DNA of 10,346 bases from an uncultured Eubacteriales bacterium (GCA_902772745.1 CACYBV010000392.1:1-10346), one strand, 5' to 3'. Positions 1-9,540 are shown, counted from the first letter of the stretch. Notes: generated by a model from the sequence alone, not told the origin. Program-made: numbers and translations.

Positions 1-693
1 ATAGAAATGCTCCATCGAGAGCCGCCAGGTTTCCTTCCCCGGGTCGAATTTCGGGATCAGCGTGCCCTTTCTGGATCCGGCGGCGAGAAATTTCCCGGCT
101 TCTTCCGGATTTCCGATCGTCGCGGAAAGCCCGATCCTTCTCGGGCTGCATTCCGCAAGTCTTGTGAGCCGCTCGATCAGGGAAAAACATTGCAGCCCCC
201 GGTCGCCGCGGATCAGCGCGTGGATTTCGTCGATGACTATGAAGCGAAGGTCGTGAAACAGCGACGGAATCTCCATATGCTTGTTGATCATGAGAGACTC
301 CAGAGATTCCGGCGTGATCTGAAGGATTCCGCGCGGTTTTTTCAGGAGCCTGCGCTTCTTCGATTCCGGAACGTCGCCGTGCCAGCGCGTCACGGGGATC
401 TCCATCTGGTCGAGCAGATCCGTGAGCCTCAGAAACTGGTCGTTGATCAAAGCCTTCAGCGGCGCGATGTACAGCACCCCGACCGACTGCGGCGGATCCT
501 CCGAAAGAAGCGTCAGGATCGGGAAGAAGGCCGCCTCCGTTTTGCCGGAAGCCGTCGAGGCCGTGAGGAGAACGTTTTCGTCCGTACCGAAAATCGCCTC
601 GCCGGCCGCGTTCTGCACGCCCCTGAGGACCTGCCAGCCCGCACGGTAAATATAATCCTGTATGAAAGGCGCATAGCGCGAGAAAACATCCAT
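1..693 (-). CDS. Lhr-like DEAD/DEAH-box helicase (BrxHI-like), N-terminal part, cut by window edge
   Basis: This is the first 231 residues of a superfamily 2 helicase; the reading frame is open to base 1, so the C-terminal part lies outside the window. Reading back from position 693, the motifs come in order: motif I ASTASGKT (residues 45-52), motif Ia APLKALINDQ (77-86), motif Ib TPESL (127-131), motif II DEIH (155-158) and motif III SAT (190-192). The DEIH box and the APLKAL motif fit the Lhr (large helicase-related) group, which translocates on single-stranded nucleic acid using ATP. I chose the ATG at 691-693 because AGAAAGG (701-707) lies 7 bases upstream of it. An in-frame ATG at 727-729 would add 12 residues but has no Shine-Dalgarno sequence. 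It follows the BrxD-like ATPase gene closely, like the brxD-brxHI pair of type 2 BREX, and is probably co-transcribed with it. The helicase assignment is firm. The BrxHI-like role is inferred from context. Confidence 0.9.
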   Translation of the reverse strand, partial: MDVFSRYAPFIQDYIYRAGWQVLRGVQNAAGEAIFGTDENVLLTASTASGKTEAAFFPILTLLSEDPPQSVGVLYIAPLKALINDQFLRLTDLLDQMEIPVTRWHGDVPESKKRRLLKKPRGILQITPESLESLMINKHMEIPSLFHDLRFIVIDEIHALIRGDRGLQCFSLIERLTRLAECSPRRIGLSATIGNPEEAGKFLAAGSRKGTLIPKFDPGKETWRLSMEHFY

Positions 694-746
694 GGGAAGG
701 CCTTTCTGATTTGTCAGTCCGTCAGTCATCAGGCAATACGCAGATT

Positions 747-2090
747 TTACAGAGTAAACTCCACATACCCCTCGTCCGCCTCATCCGACACGGCGCCGGA
801 TTTTGCGTAGGAAAACTCCTCGGATCCGAGAATTTCTTCGGCCGTCATCCCCGGGTGCTGATAAAGGAGGTCCAGAAGCTCAATGAAATCCCGGATCACT
901 TCCCGCGGCGTGATATTCTGGTCCGCGCCGATCCGTCCGTATTCGATCCGGATGAACTGTGCGAGCTCCTCTGTACCGATCCGATGCTCATAAGCATACA
1001 GGTCTGCGTGCATCTCCTGGAGTTTTTCGCAGAGCACAAGCATTTCCTCCGCAGACAGCGGATCGAGCCGGATCACCGGAGCCAGAAGATCCCTGGCGCC
1101 GGGTTTCGAGAAGCGCCCCTCTGCGAGCCGGGACCGGAGCGCTTCATAGCTGTAGATCCCGCGCCGTTTGTCCTCGAGAGCCTGCGGCGTCGCACCCATC
1201 AGAATGCCGAGATAACGCGCTTTTCCCTGAAGGGTATCGTTGTACATTGTCAGGAGTTTCTCATAATTGTACTGCCTGGTCACGGAATTCGGAATCTTAT
1301 AGAGGTTGACAAGCTCGTCGATCATGATCATCATGCCCTCGTAGCCCGCAAGCCGGAAAAAGACCGAGAAAACCTTGAGATAATCATACCAGTCGTCATC
1401 CGTGATAATGATATTGACGCCGAGGTCCTCCTTCGCTTCGCGTTTCAGCGTGTATTCGCCGCGGAACCAGCGCAGCACGCAGGCTTTTTTCGGATCATCG
1501 CCCTCGAGGTAGGCATGATAATACACTGAAAGCAGCCGTCCGAATTCGAAGCCGTGCACAAGCTCGCTCACGGAAGCGCTCACTTCGTAGATTTTCCGGT
1601 CAACGGCCTGTGACAGCGCAGGATCACCCGGAAGAAGCCCCGTTTCCTGTACCAGGCTATTCTGCACAGAGCCGATCCAGCGGTCCAGAATCAGCGAAAG
1701 CGCCCCGCCTTCCGGTTTCGTTTTCGTCGAAAGGTTCCCGATGAGTTCCCGGTAAGTCGCGAGTCCCCGCCCGCGCGTGCCCTGCTGCCGCCGCTCCGGC
1801 GAAAGGTCTGCGTCGGCGACGATGAAACCGCGTTCCATCACATAATTTCGGATCGTCTGCAGCAGAAAGCTCTTCCCGGAGCCGTAACGTCCGACGATAA
1901 AGCGGAAGGAAGCTCCGCCCTCCGAAATCAGTTCCACGTCGTGAAGAAGCGCCTCGATTTCGCTTTTCCGGCCAACCGTGATGTACGGGAGACCGATCCG
2001 CGGAACCACGCCGCCCTTCAGGGAATTCAGAACGGTCTGCGCGATCCGCCTCGGTGCTTTTCTTGCAGGGTTGATGTTTGTTTCGCTCAT
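747..2090 (-). CDS. BrxC/BrxD-type P-loop ATPase (DUF2791 family)
   Basis: A 447-residue cytoplasmic AAA+/STAND-like ATPase. The Walker A motif is GRYGSGKS (residues 67-74). Walker B is the hydrophobic stretch MMIMIDE (253-259). A sensor-1-like GATPQ follows at 299-303, and a conserved-looking APVIRLDPL lies at 337-345. Between the Walker motifs, the stretch ADADLSPERR (92-101) followed by RGLATYRELIGNLSTKT (108-124) is typical of the BREX ATP-binding (BrxC/BrxD, DUF2791) family as I know it. In type 2 BREX the homologue BrxD is encoded beside an Lhr-like helicase, and the same pairing is seen here. The ATG at 2088-2090 is supported by GAAGGG at 2100-2105, which lies inside the end of the upstream TerB gene, 6 bases after whose stop codon this gene begins; translational coupling is likely. 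The molecular substrate is unknown. The family call is strong, and a defence role is inferred. Confidence 0.9.
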   Translation of the reverse strand: MSETNINPARKAPRRIAQTVLNSLKGGVVPRIGLPYITVGRKSEIEALLHDVELISEGGASFRFIVGRYGSGKSFLLQTIRNYVMERGFIVADADLSPERRQQGTRGRGLATYRELIGNLSTKTKPEGGALSLILDRWIGSVQNSLVQETGLLPGDPALSQAVDRKIYEVSASVSELVHGFEFGRLLSVYYHAYLEGDDPKKACVLRWFRGEYTLKREAKEDLGVNIIITDDDWYDYLKVFSVFFRLAGYEGMMIMIDELVNLYKIPNSVTRQYNYEKLLTMYNDTLQGKARYLGILMGATPQALEDKRRGIYSYEALRSRLAEGRFSKPGARDLLAPVIRLDPLSAEEMLVLCEKLQEMHADLYAYEHRIGTEELAQFIRIEYGRIGADQNITPREVIRDFIELLDLLYQHPGMTAEEILGSEEFSYAKSGAVSDEADEGYVEFTL

Positions 2091-2096
2091 ATGACT

Positions 2097-4406
2097 TTAC
2101 CCTTCAAGGATCCTGAAAAGGTCCTCTCTGTAATCTTCTGTAACGGAGAGGCTGTCGCCGTCACATTCGAGAATGCTGTCGCCGAAAAGGTCGAAAAACG
2201 CCTCGTTCAGGCTGTCCGCAAAGAGGCTCGGCATCCGGCGGTACTCCCTTAAGAGCAAGGAAGGATCCTCCCCGTGAAGAAGCATCCGTAAGATCTTAAG
2301 ATCCGCAGGATCGACGCTGCCGGGGATCCTCCGGTTCTCTGAAATCCGCGCAGTCTCCGGGTTCTGTCCCGCAGCGCTCTGCGGCGTTTTTCCTCCGCTT
2401 CCGTCATCATTTCCAAAAAACCATTTTTCACCTGTTTCATCCGATGCAGACGAAGTTCCGGCGATTACCGTATCTGAATTTGCTGTCCCATCATCAGCAG
2501 AATCAGATGTGCCAAAAGAAAACTGTCCGTCTGTATCTTCGAACCGGCTCCTCTTCCCGGTTTTTGCAGGCAGCGGGCTCTTTGCACCGATCTCCTCCTC
2601 CGTCAGCAGACTTTCCCGCGTCGCGGCCGCATCCTCGCGGATTCTCGACAGGCCCGAGAAATCAATCGTTATCTTTGGAACCTTCTGCCGCTCTTCTTCT
2701 TCCCGAGCCGCATCAATCACCCTCTGAGCAATCGGAGCCGCCCAGGCTTCCTCCGGCTTCTCCCTGAGATATGAGCCGGTTTTCAGATACTTCCGAAAAG
2801 CCCTGTCCGCCTCGTGGAAAAAGCCCTGAAAACGCTTTTTTTCAAAGAAAAGCGTATCATAACGCTGTTCGGTCCAGCTTCCGTTTTTGCAGACATACCG
2901 GCGGATTTCAGAAAGTTTTGCTTCGCAGTCCGCATGTTTTTCAGGCTGCCACACCAACGCGTTTCCGAGCGGATGCCAGCGATAATTTCCCATCTTTCCG
3001 AAAAGCTCCGTAAACGGGTTCTTTTTCCTGCCCTTGCCGTCCCGGAGCAGCATCCGCCAGGCTTCGGCAAAAAGCCGGAATCCTTTCGAAGGATGATTCA
3101 GGATCACCGGAGATTTCTGCAGGCTGCCGCCTGCAAAATATGCCGCGGCAAAGAAGACTTCCGAATCCTCCTGCTCTTCCGGGTTTTTCAGCACAAGAAG
3201 CGCCTGATCCCGCGCGAGCAGTTCCTTCTCGGCGTATTTCAGAAGCTCGTCCTGCGGGAAATCGTGCAGCAGCGCATATTCAAATATCCATCGATTCAGG
3301 TTTTTCTTCATCGAAGCGTCACCGAAGCCGCGCCCGATGTATTCCTGCTCAAAAATCCGGAGCTTCAGAAGAACGTCCGTCGGATCTTCCGCCCCGATGC
3401 CGTTCAGAAGTTCATAGAGATAAAGATAGGCAAAAGAAGCCGGTGTCTCTTCGGTCTGTCCATTCCGAAAGCGCGTCCGCCATGTAAAATACCCCCGAAG
3501 CTGACGCGTCGAAAGATCATGATAGCAGGGAAAATACTGCTGGAAATCGCCCTGATACGGCTGATCGTCCTCATAATCTTCCATGAATTTCGCCTGGAGG
3601 TAAAAGTTCCGGCATTTCTGCTCAAAGCCCGGAAGCCCGTACTCATAGAGCCGCATCATCCGGGCGATCTGATCCGGAACGCCGGGACGAAGAAGATGTT
3701 CCGTATCCGCGGTTTTTCCCCCGGTATCTTCCGGAATCAGAAGATCGGATCTTCCCGGCTTCCGAAAGCCCGGGACGTCTGCCGGAATCGCGGTGTCCGA
3801 AAACACTCCTCTGGATGCGTTTGCTTTCTCTGAACGTTTTTCCTCTATTGTGATCTCAATATTCCGTACTGTTTCCGTATTGACAGAATACTCCCGGTTT
3901 TGTATGCCATATTCCCCGGTCCGGATTCCAGGATCTGCCGTACGCCTGAATCCGGGTTTTTCCGTCTCTTCACCGGAGCGTATTTCTTTCGGCGGGATTG
4001 CCGTATTTTGATATCTGTTCTGTTCCGCCTGTTCCGGCATCCCGAGTGTCATCGTGAATCGCTGCTCCCGGCCGATCTGCACCGCCCGGTCCAGAAGCGC
4101 CCGCACCTGATCAGGATCCGTCCGCCGGTCGAGAATCAGACCGATCCAGTCGCCTCCCTTCATGCGTAAAGGCGGGAAAGCCCATTCACGCGCCCAGACC
4201 GCTTTTCGCATCTCCGCGCCGCATCGGATGTCGCAGAACTGCAGCTCGCGTCCGGAGTCCGTATCCCACTGACGGATCAAAACGGCGGGAAACCTGCCGG
4301 TTTCGGGGTCCGAGAGCACGGAGAGATTCGGAAAATCCGCCCATTTGTGATCTTCCGTGAGATGGTATTTCTCAGCCGCATAAGCCGCAAGATCCGATAA
4401 TTCCAC
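2097..4406 (-). CDS. TerB-N/TerB-C domain protein with MmcQ/YjbR-like N-terminus
   Basis: A 769-residue multidomain protein. Residues 1-113 resemble the MmcQ/YjbR fold: an N-terminal helix, a strand-rich middle, then CDIRCGAEMRKAV (58-70), a GGDWIGLILD segment (84-93) and a final helix DPDQVRALLDRAVQIG (97-112). A polar linker covers about 120-240. The TerB-N core is at about 245-400, with YFPCYHDLS, QLRGYFTWRTRFRNG and YLYELLNGIG between 291 and 338. TerB-C seems split: a KITIDFSGLSRIREDA segment (578-593), an acidic Ser/Asp/Gly-rich insert (about 605-695), then the C-terminal part at 698-769 (LNEAFFDLFGDSIL, EDYREDLF). No membrane segment or signal peptide is seen. TerB-N/TerB-C proteins are known from Ter-type stress and phage-resistance neighbourhoods, but their biochemical role is unclear. 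The start is GTG (4404-4406), chosen because GGAGGA (4411-4416) is just upstream; the nearby ATG at 4435-4437 is out of frame. It is the first gene of a likely three-gene operon. Confidence 0.88.
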   Translation of the reverse strand: MELSDLAAYAAEKYHLTEDHKWADFPNLSVLSDPETGRFPAVLIRQWDTDSGRELQFCDIRCGAEMRKAVWAREWAFPPLRMKGGDWIGLILDRRTDPDQVRALLDRAVQIGREQRFTMTLGMPEQAEQNRYQNTAIPPKEIRSGEETEKPGFRRTADPGIRTGEYGIQNREYSVNTETVRNIEITIEEKRSEKANASRGVFSDTAIPADVPGFRKPGRSDLLIPEDTGGKTADTEHLLRPGVPDQIARMMRLYEYGLPGFEQKCRNFYLQAKFMEDYEDDQPYQGDFQQYFPCYHDLSTRQLRGYFTWRTRFRNGQTEETPASFAYLYLYELLNGIGAEDPTDVLLKLRIFEQEYIGRGFGDASMKKNLNRWIFEYALLHDFPQDELLKYAEKELLARDQALLVLKNPEEQEDSEVFFAAAYFAGGSLQKSPVILNHPSKGFRLFAEAWRMLLRDGKGRKKNPFTELFGKMGNYRWHPLGNALVWQPEKHADCEAKLSEIRRYVCKNGSWTEQRYDTLFFEKKRFQGFFHEADRAFRKYLKTGSYLREKPEEAWAAPIAQRVIDAAREEEERQKVPKITIDFSGLSRIREDAAATRESLLTEEEIGAKSPLPAKTGKRSRFEDTDGQFSFGTSDSADDGTANSDTVIAGTSSASDETGEKWFFGNDDGSGGKTPQSAAGQNPETARISENRRIPGSVDPADLKILRMLLHGEDPSLLLREYRRMPSLFADSLNEAFFDLFGDSILECDGDSLSVTEDYREDLFRILEG

Positions 4407-4427
4407 CTGTTCCTCCGTTATTTTCCG

Positions 4428-4474
4428 TTTCTGTCATACTAAGCGATAGAAGTGTGCCTGCCAAATGACAGAAA
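4428..4474. repeat. Perfect 10-bp inverted repeat flanking the module promoter
   Basis: The arms TTTCTGTCAT (4428-4437) and ATGACAGAAA (4465-4474) are perfect reverse complements separated by 27 bases. On the minus strand one arm abuts the candidate -35 hexamer and the other overlaps the end of the candidate -10 hexamer. This placement suits an operator for a repressor. The loop is too long, and there is no T-tract, for an intrinsic terminator. It could instead be the remnant of a small palindromic mobile repeat. Confidence 0.6.
4436..4464 (-). promoter_or_regulatory. Candidate sigma-A promoter for the TerB-BrxD-helicase operon
   Basis: Read on the minus strand, a TTGGCA -35 hexamer (4459-4464) is followed after exactly 17 bases by a TAGTAT -10 hexamer (4436-4441), about 30 bases before the GTG start. 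The -35 matches the consensus at five of six bases and the -10 at four of six. It lies after the uvrA stop codon, so the three-gene module could be transcribed independently of uvrBA. It is prediction only; read-through from uvrA is also possible because no convincing terminator separates them. Confidence 0.45.
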
Positions 4475-4480
4475 TCGGGT

Positions 4481-7306
4481 TTACCCCAATATTCTCTTCA
4501 GATACTGCCCGGTATAGCTCCGGCCGCAGGCCGCCACCTCCTCGGGTGTCCCCTGCGTCACCACGGTTCCGCCGGCGTCTCCGCCGTCCGGTCCCATGTC
4601 AATGATATAATCGGCGGACTTTACGACGTCGAGATTGTGCTCGATCACGATGACCGTATTTCCGCCCTCTGTGAGCCGCTGCAGGATCTCGATCAGCTTG
4701 TGCACGTCCGCAAAATGCAGGCCTGTCGTCGGTTCGTCGAGAACATACAGCGTCCGGCCCGTGGACCTTCTTGACAGCTGTTCCGCAAGCTTGATCCGCT
4801 GCGCCTCTCCGCCGGAAAGCTCGGTCGATGGCTGTCCGAGGCGGATGTAGCTTAAACCCACGTCGTACAGGGTCTGGATCTTGTCGCGGATCGAAGGCAC
4901 CGCTTCGAAAAATCCGAGCGCTTCCTCCACTGTCATATTCAGCACGTCGTAAATGTTTTTGCCTTTATACAGTACTTCAAGCGTCTCACGGTTGTATCGT
5001 TTGCCGCCGCAGACTTCGCAAGGCACATAAACGTCCGGCAGGAAATGCATCTGGATTTTGATAATGCCGTCACCGGAGCAGGATTCACAGCGCCCGCCGC
5101 GTACATTGAAGCTGAAGCGTCCTTTGGTGTATCCCCGCGCCTTTGCCTCCGTCGTCTGCGAAAACAGGTCGCGGATCTGGTCAAAAACGCCTGTATAAGT
5201 TGCAGGATTGGACCTCGGGGTCCGTCCGATCGGGCTCTGGTCGATCACGATGATCTTGTCCAGTTTCTCCGTTCCCTCAATGCTTCCGTGCTTTCCGGGA
5301 ATCGTCCGCGCCCGGTTCAGTGATTTCAGGAGACTCTTCGAGAGGATTTCATCCACAAGAGACGATTTTCCGGAGCCGGATACGCCCGTGACGCAAGTGA
5401 ACACCCCTAAGGGAAAGCTCACATCGATGTGCTTCAGGTTGTTTTCATGTGCATCCCGGACCGTCAGCATTCCGCTCGGGACGCGGCGTTTTCCCGGCAC
5501 CGGAATCCGTACCCGCCCCGAGAGGTAATCCCCGGTCACGGACTCCGGACAGGCAATGATATCTGCCACGCTGCCCTGCGCGACCACTTTTCCGCCGTGT
5601 TCTCCCGCGCCGGGTCCGATGTCCACGATATAGTCCGCCTGGCGCATCGTGTCCTCGTCGTGTTCAACGACCAGCACCGTATTTCCGAGATCCCGCAGAT
5701 GCTTCAGCGTCGCCAGAAGCTTGTCGTTGTCCTTCTGATGAAGACCGATCGAAGGCTCATCGAGGATATAAGCGACGCCCACGAGTCCGGAGCCGATCTG
5801 CGTCGCAAGCCGGATCCGCTGCGCCTCTCCGCCCGAAAGCGTTGCCGTCGCCCGCGTCAGCGCGAGGTAATCGAGGCCCACATCCATCATGAAGCGGAGC
5901 CGGGCATTGATTTCCTTGAGAATTTCAGCGCCAATCATGGCCTGATTCTCGGAAAGCTCCCATTTCGAAACCACTTTGATCATATCCCGCACGGGCATAT
6001 CGGTCAGTTCGTAGATATTCTTTCCTTCGACAGTTACCGCAAGCGAGGATTTCTTCAGCCGCATGCCTCCGCAGTCGTTGCAGGGCGAGATGCGCATATA
6101 GGTCTCGTACTCCGCCTTCTGCGACTCGGAAAAGGTCTCCCGGTAGCGGCGGTTCACATTCTCGAGAAGGCCTTCGAAAGCCAGCGGATACACCCCCTGC
6201 CCGCGCTGGGACTTGTAGTGCACATCCACCTTCTCCGTCGTACCGTGGATCAGAATCTCCTGAATTTCCTTCGGATAATCCTGAAAAGGCGTGTCCAGGC
6301 TAAAATGAAAATGCTCGCACAAAGCCTGCAGGGTCGCGTTCGTGAAACTTCCTTTCTGCTGCGCACTCTGCCAGCCGGTCACGGCAATCGCCCCCTGGTT
6401 GATCGAAAGCGACCTGTCCGGAATCATCAGATCCGCGTCAAACTCCATCTTGTAGCCGAGGCCCGAACAGGTCGGACAGGCGCCGAAGGGATTGTTGAAA
6501 GAAAAGCTTCTGGGTTCGATCTCCTCGATCGAAATCTCGCAGTCCGGGCAGGCGAAATTCTGGGAAAAGCGGAGTTCGGTTCCATCGTCCGGCGCGAGCA
6601 CATTCACGAGTCCGTCCGCAAGTTCCATCGCATTTTCAAGGGAACCGGAAAGCCTCGTCTCAATGCCCGGACGCACGACAAGGCGGTCGATGACGATCTC
6701 GATGTTGTGCTTGATGTTCTTGTCGAGCGTAATCTCTTCTGTGAGCTCGTACTGATAACCGTCGATCCGTACGCGTACGTATCCGCTCTTTTTCGCCTGG
6801 TCGAGGAGCTTCTCGTGGCGGCCTTTTTTGCCGCGTACAACCGGCGCTTCGACAAGGATCCGCGTGCGTTCCGGAAGCTTCATTACGGCATCCACCATCT
6901 GGTCGACGGACTGGCGCCGGATCTCCCTCCCGCATTTGGGGCAGTGCGGAACGCCGATCCTCGCATAGAGCAGCCGGAGGTAGTCATAGATTTCCGTCAC
7001 GGTTCCGACCGTAGAGCGGGGGTTCCGGTTTGTCGTCTTCTGGTCGATCGAAATCGCCGGCGGAAGCCCCTCGATCGACTGCACCGAAGGCTTCTCCATG
7101 CGGCCAAGAAACTGGCGGGCATAGGAAGACAGGGACTCCATGTAACGCCGCTGCCCTTCCGCGTAAATGGTGTCAAAGGCGAGCGAGGATTTGCCGGAGC
7201 CGGAAAGTCCTGTCAGCACGACAAGCTCGTCTCTTGGGATATCGATATCGATGTTTTTCAGGCTGTGCTCCCGCGCACCCCTGATTTTGATGAAATGTGA
7301 TGCCAT
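4481..7306 (-). CDS. uvrA: Excinuclease ABC subunit UvrA
   Basis: The damage-recognition ATPase of nucleotide excision repair. It dimerises, scans DNA with UvrB and is released once UvrB is loaded at the lesion. The 941-residue length is normal for the family. It has two ABC modules: Walker A GLSGSGKS (33-40) and GVSGSGKS (641-648), signatures LSGGEAQR (490-497 and 830-837), and Walker B LDEPS (515-519) and LDEPT (856-860). Zinc-binding cysteine pairs are present at C253/C256 with C277/C280 and at C740/C743 with C763/C766. Further CxxC pairs occur at C122/C125 and C409/C412. The ATG at 7304-7306 fits the family's usual N-terminus, although the Shine-Dalgarno sequence is weak (an AAAGGA lies about 16 bases away). 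It follows uvrB by 126 bases, the usual order in Firmicutes, and is probably co-transcribed with it under SOS control. Confidence 0.98.
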   Translation of the reverse strand: MASHFIKIRGAREHSLKNIDIDIPRDELVVLTGLSGSGKSSLAFDTIYAEGQRRYMESLSSYARQFLGRMEKPSVQSIEGLPPAISIDQKTTNRNPRSTVGTVTEIYDYLRLLYARIGVPHCPKCGREIRRQSVDQMVDAVMKLPERTRILVEAPVVRGKKGRHEKLLDQAKKSGYVRVRIDGYQYELTEEITLDKNIKHNIEIVIDRLVVRPGIETRLSGSLENAMELADGLVNVLAPDDGTELRFSQNFACPDCEISIEEIEPRSFSFNNPFGACPTCSGLGYKMEFDADLMIPDRSLSINQGAIAVTGWQSAQQKGSFTNATLQALCEHFHFSLDTPFQDYPKEIQEILIHGTTEKVDVHYKSQRGQGVYPLAFEGLLENVNRRYRETFSESQKAEYETYMRISPCNDCGGMRLKKSSLAVTVEGKNIYELTDMPVRDMIKVVSKWELSENQAMIGAEILKEINARLRFMMDVGLDYLALTRATATLSGGEAQRIRLATQIGSGLVGVAYILDEPSIGLHQKDNDKLLATLKHLRDLGNTVLVVEHDEDTMRQADYIVDIGPGAGEHGGKVVAQGSVADIIACPESVTGDYLSGRVRIPVPGKRRVPSGMLTVRDAHENNLKHIDVSFPLGVFTCVTGVSGSGKSSLVDEILSKSLLKSLNRARTIPGKHGSIEGTEKLDKIIVIDQSPIGRTPRSNPATYTGVFDQIRDLFSQTTEAKARGYTKGRFSFNVRGGRCESCSGDGIIKIQMHFLPDVYVPCEVCGGKRYNRETLEVLYKGKNIYDVLNMTVEEALGFFEAVPSIRDKIQTLYDVGLSYIRLGQPSTELSGGEAQRIKLAEQLSRRSTGRTLYVLDEPTTGLHFADVHKLIEILQRLTEGGNTVIVIEHNLDVVKSADYIIDMGPDGGDAGGTVVTQGTPEEVAACGRSYTGQYLKRILG

Positions 7307-7330
7307 ATGATTTACAGTGTATTCCTTTCA

Positions 7331-7376
7331 TGACAGGATTTCTCGGATCGGCCTGCGGCTTCGCTCGAAATGACAC
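7331..7376. repeat. Palindromic intergenic repeat between uvrB and uvrA
   Basis: On the minus strand this stretch begins TGTCATTTCGAGCGAAGC and ends GAGAAATCCTGTCA. The ends ATTTCGAG and GAGAAAT can pair around an inner GCC-GCAG-GGC-like hairpin. The motif resembles the TGTCATTTCGAGCG...GAGAAATC intergenic elements that I know to recur in many Firmicutes and Bacteroidetes genomes. Such elements are normally non-coding, REP- or MITE-like, and can fold in mRNA. Whether it is repeated elsewhere in this genome cannot be seen from this window. Confidence 0.55.
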
Positions 7377-7432
7377 AGTGTTTTCTGGCATTCCGTGCGA
7401 CCTGGATGGAGTCGGCGGGATCTCTTCCGCTG

Positions 7433-9409
<1,977 letters not shown>

Positions 9410-9431
9410 ACGATACTATCCGCCGTCTTTT

Positions 9432-9445
9432 CGAATGTTTGTTCG
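9432..9445. promoter_or_regulatory. LexA (DinR) SOS box upstream of uvrB
   Basis: The site is CGAATGTTTGTTCG, or CGAACAAACATTCG on the gene strand. It differs by one base from the Gram-positive LexA consensus CGAAC-N4-GTTCG. It lies just downstream of the candidate uvrB -10 hexamer, where the transcription start is expected, so bound LexA would block initiation. uvrB is a classic SOS gene in Bacillus, which supports the call. Confidence 0.85.
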
Positions 9446-9452
9446 CTTTTTC

Positions 9453-9481
9453 AGTATACCATACTTTGTACGAATCGTCTA
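9453..9481 (-). promoter_or_regulatory. Candidate uvrB promoter with extended -10
   Basis: On the minus strand TATACT (9453-9458) is a good -10 hexamer, preceded by TGG to give an extended -10. A TAGACG -35-like hexamer (9476-9481) lies 17 bases upstream. The predicted start falls at the LexA box. Confidence 0.6.
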
Positions 9482-9513
9482 CAGTAAAATTCAAATACGC
9501 TGAAGTTCACGGC

Positions 9514-9531
9514 TTCTGCATGACCGCAGAA
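9514..9531 (-). other. Small stem-loop after the cysteine hydrolase gene
   Basis: TTCTGC (9526-9531 on the minus strand) can pair with GCAGAA (9514-9519) across a 6-base loop. It lies about 10 bases after the stop codon of the hydrolase gene. There is no T-tract, so it is at best a weak terminator or an mRNA 3' end structure. Confidence 0.3.
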
Positions 9532-9540
9532 CGATTGTAT

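Noticed and set aside
7..810. A 267-codon open frame on the plus strand opposite the helicase gene
   Set aside because: The minus strand carries helicase motifs I to III in one frame here, so the plus-strand frame is a shadow.
2814..3833. A 339-codon open frame on the plus strand opposite the TerB gene
   Set aside because: The minus strand encodes clear TerB-N motifs throughout this stretch. The plus-strand product shows no domain.
4476..4487. A GGG/CCC mini-stem around the uvrA stop codon as a terminator
   Set aside because: The stem is only three to four base pairs and the following bases contain no T-tract.
5429..7300. A 623-codon open frame on the plus strand opposite uvrA
   Set aside because: It mirrors uvrA, whose translation is full length and motif-perfect on the other strand. 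The long antisense frame comes from codon bias in GC-rich DNA, and its protein has no recognisable motif.
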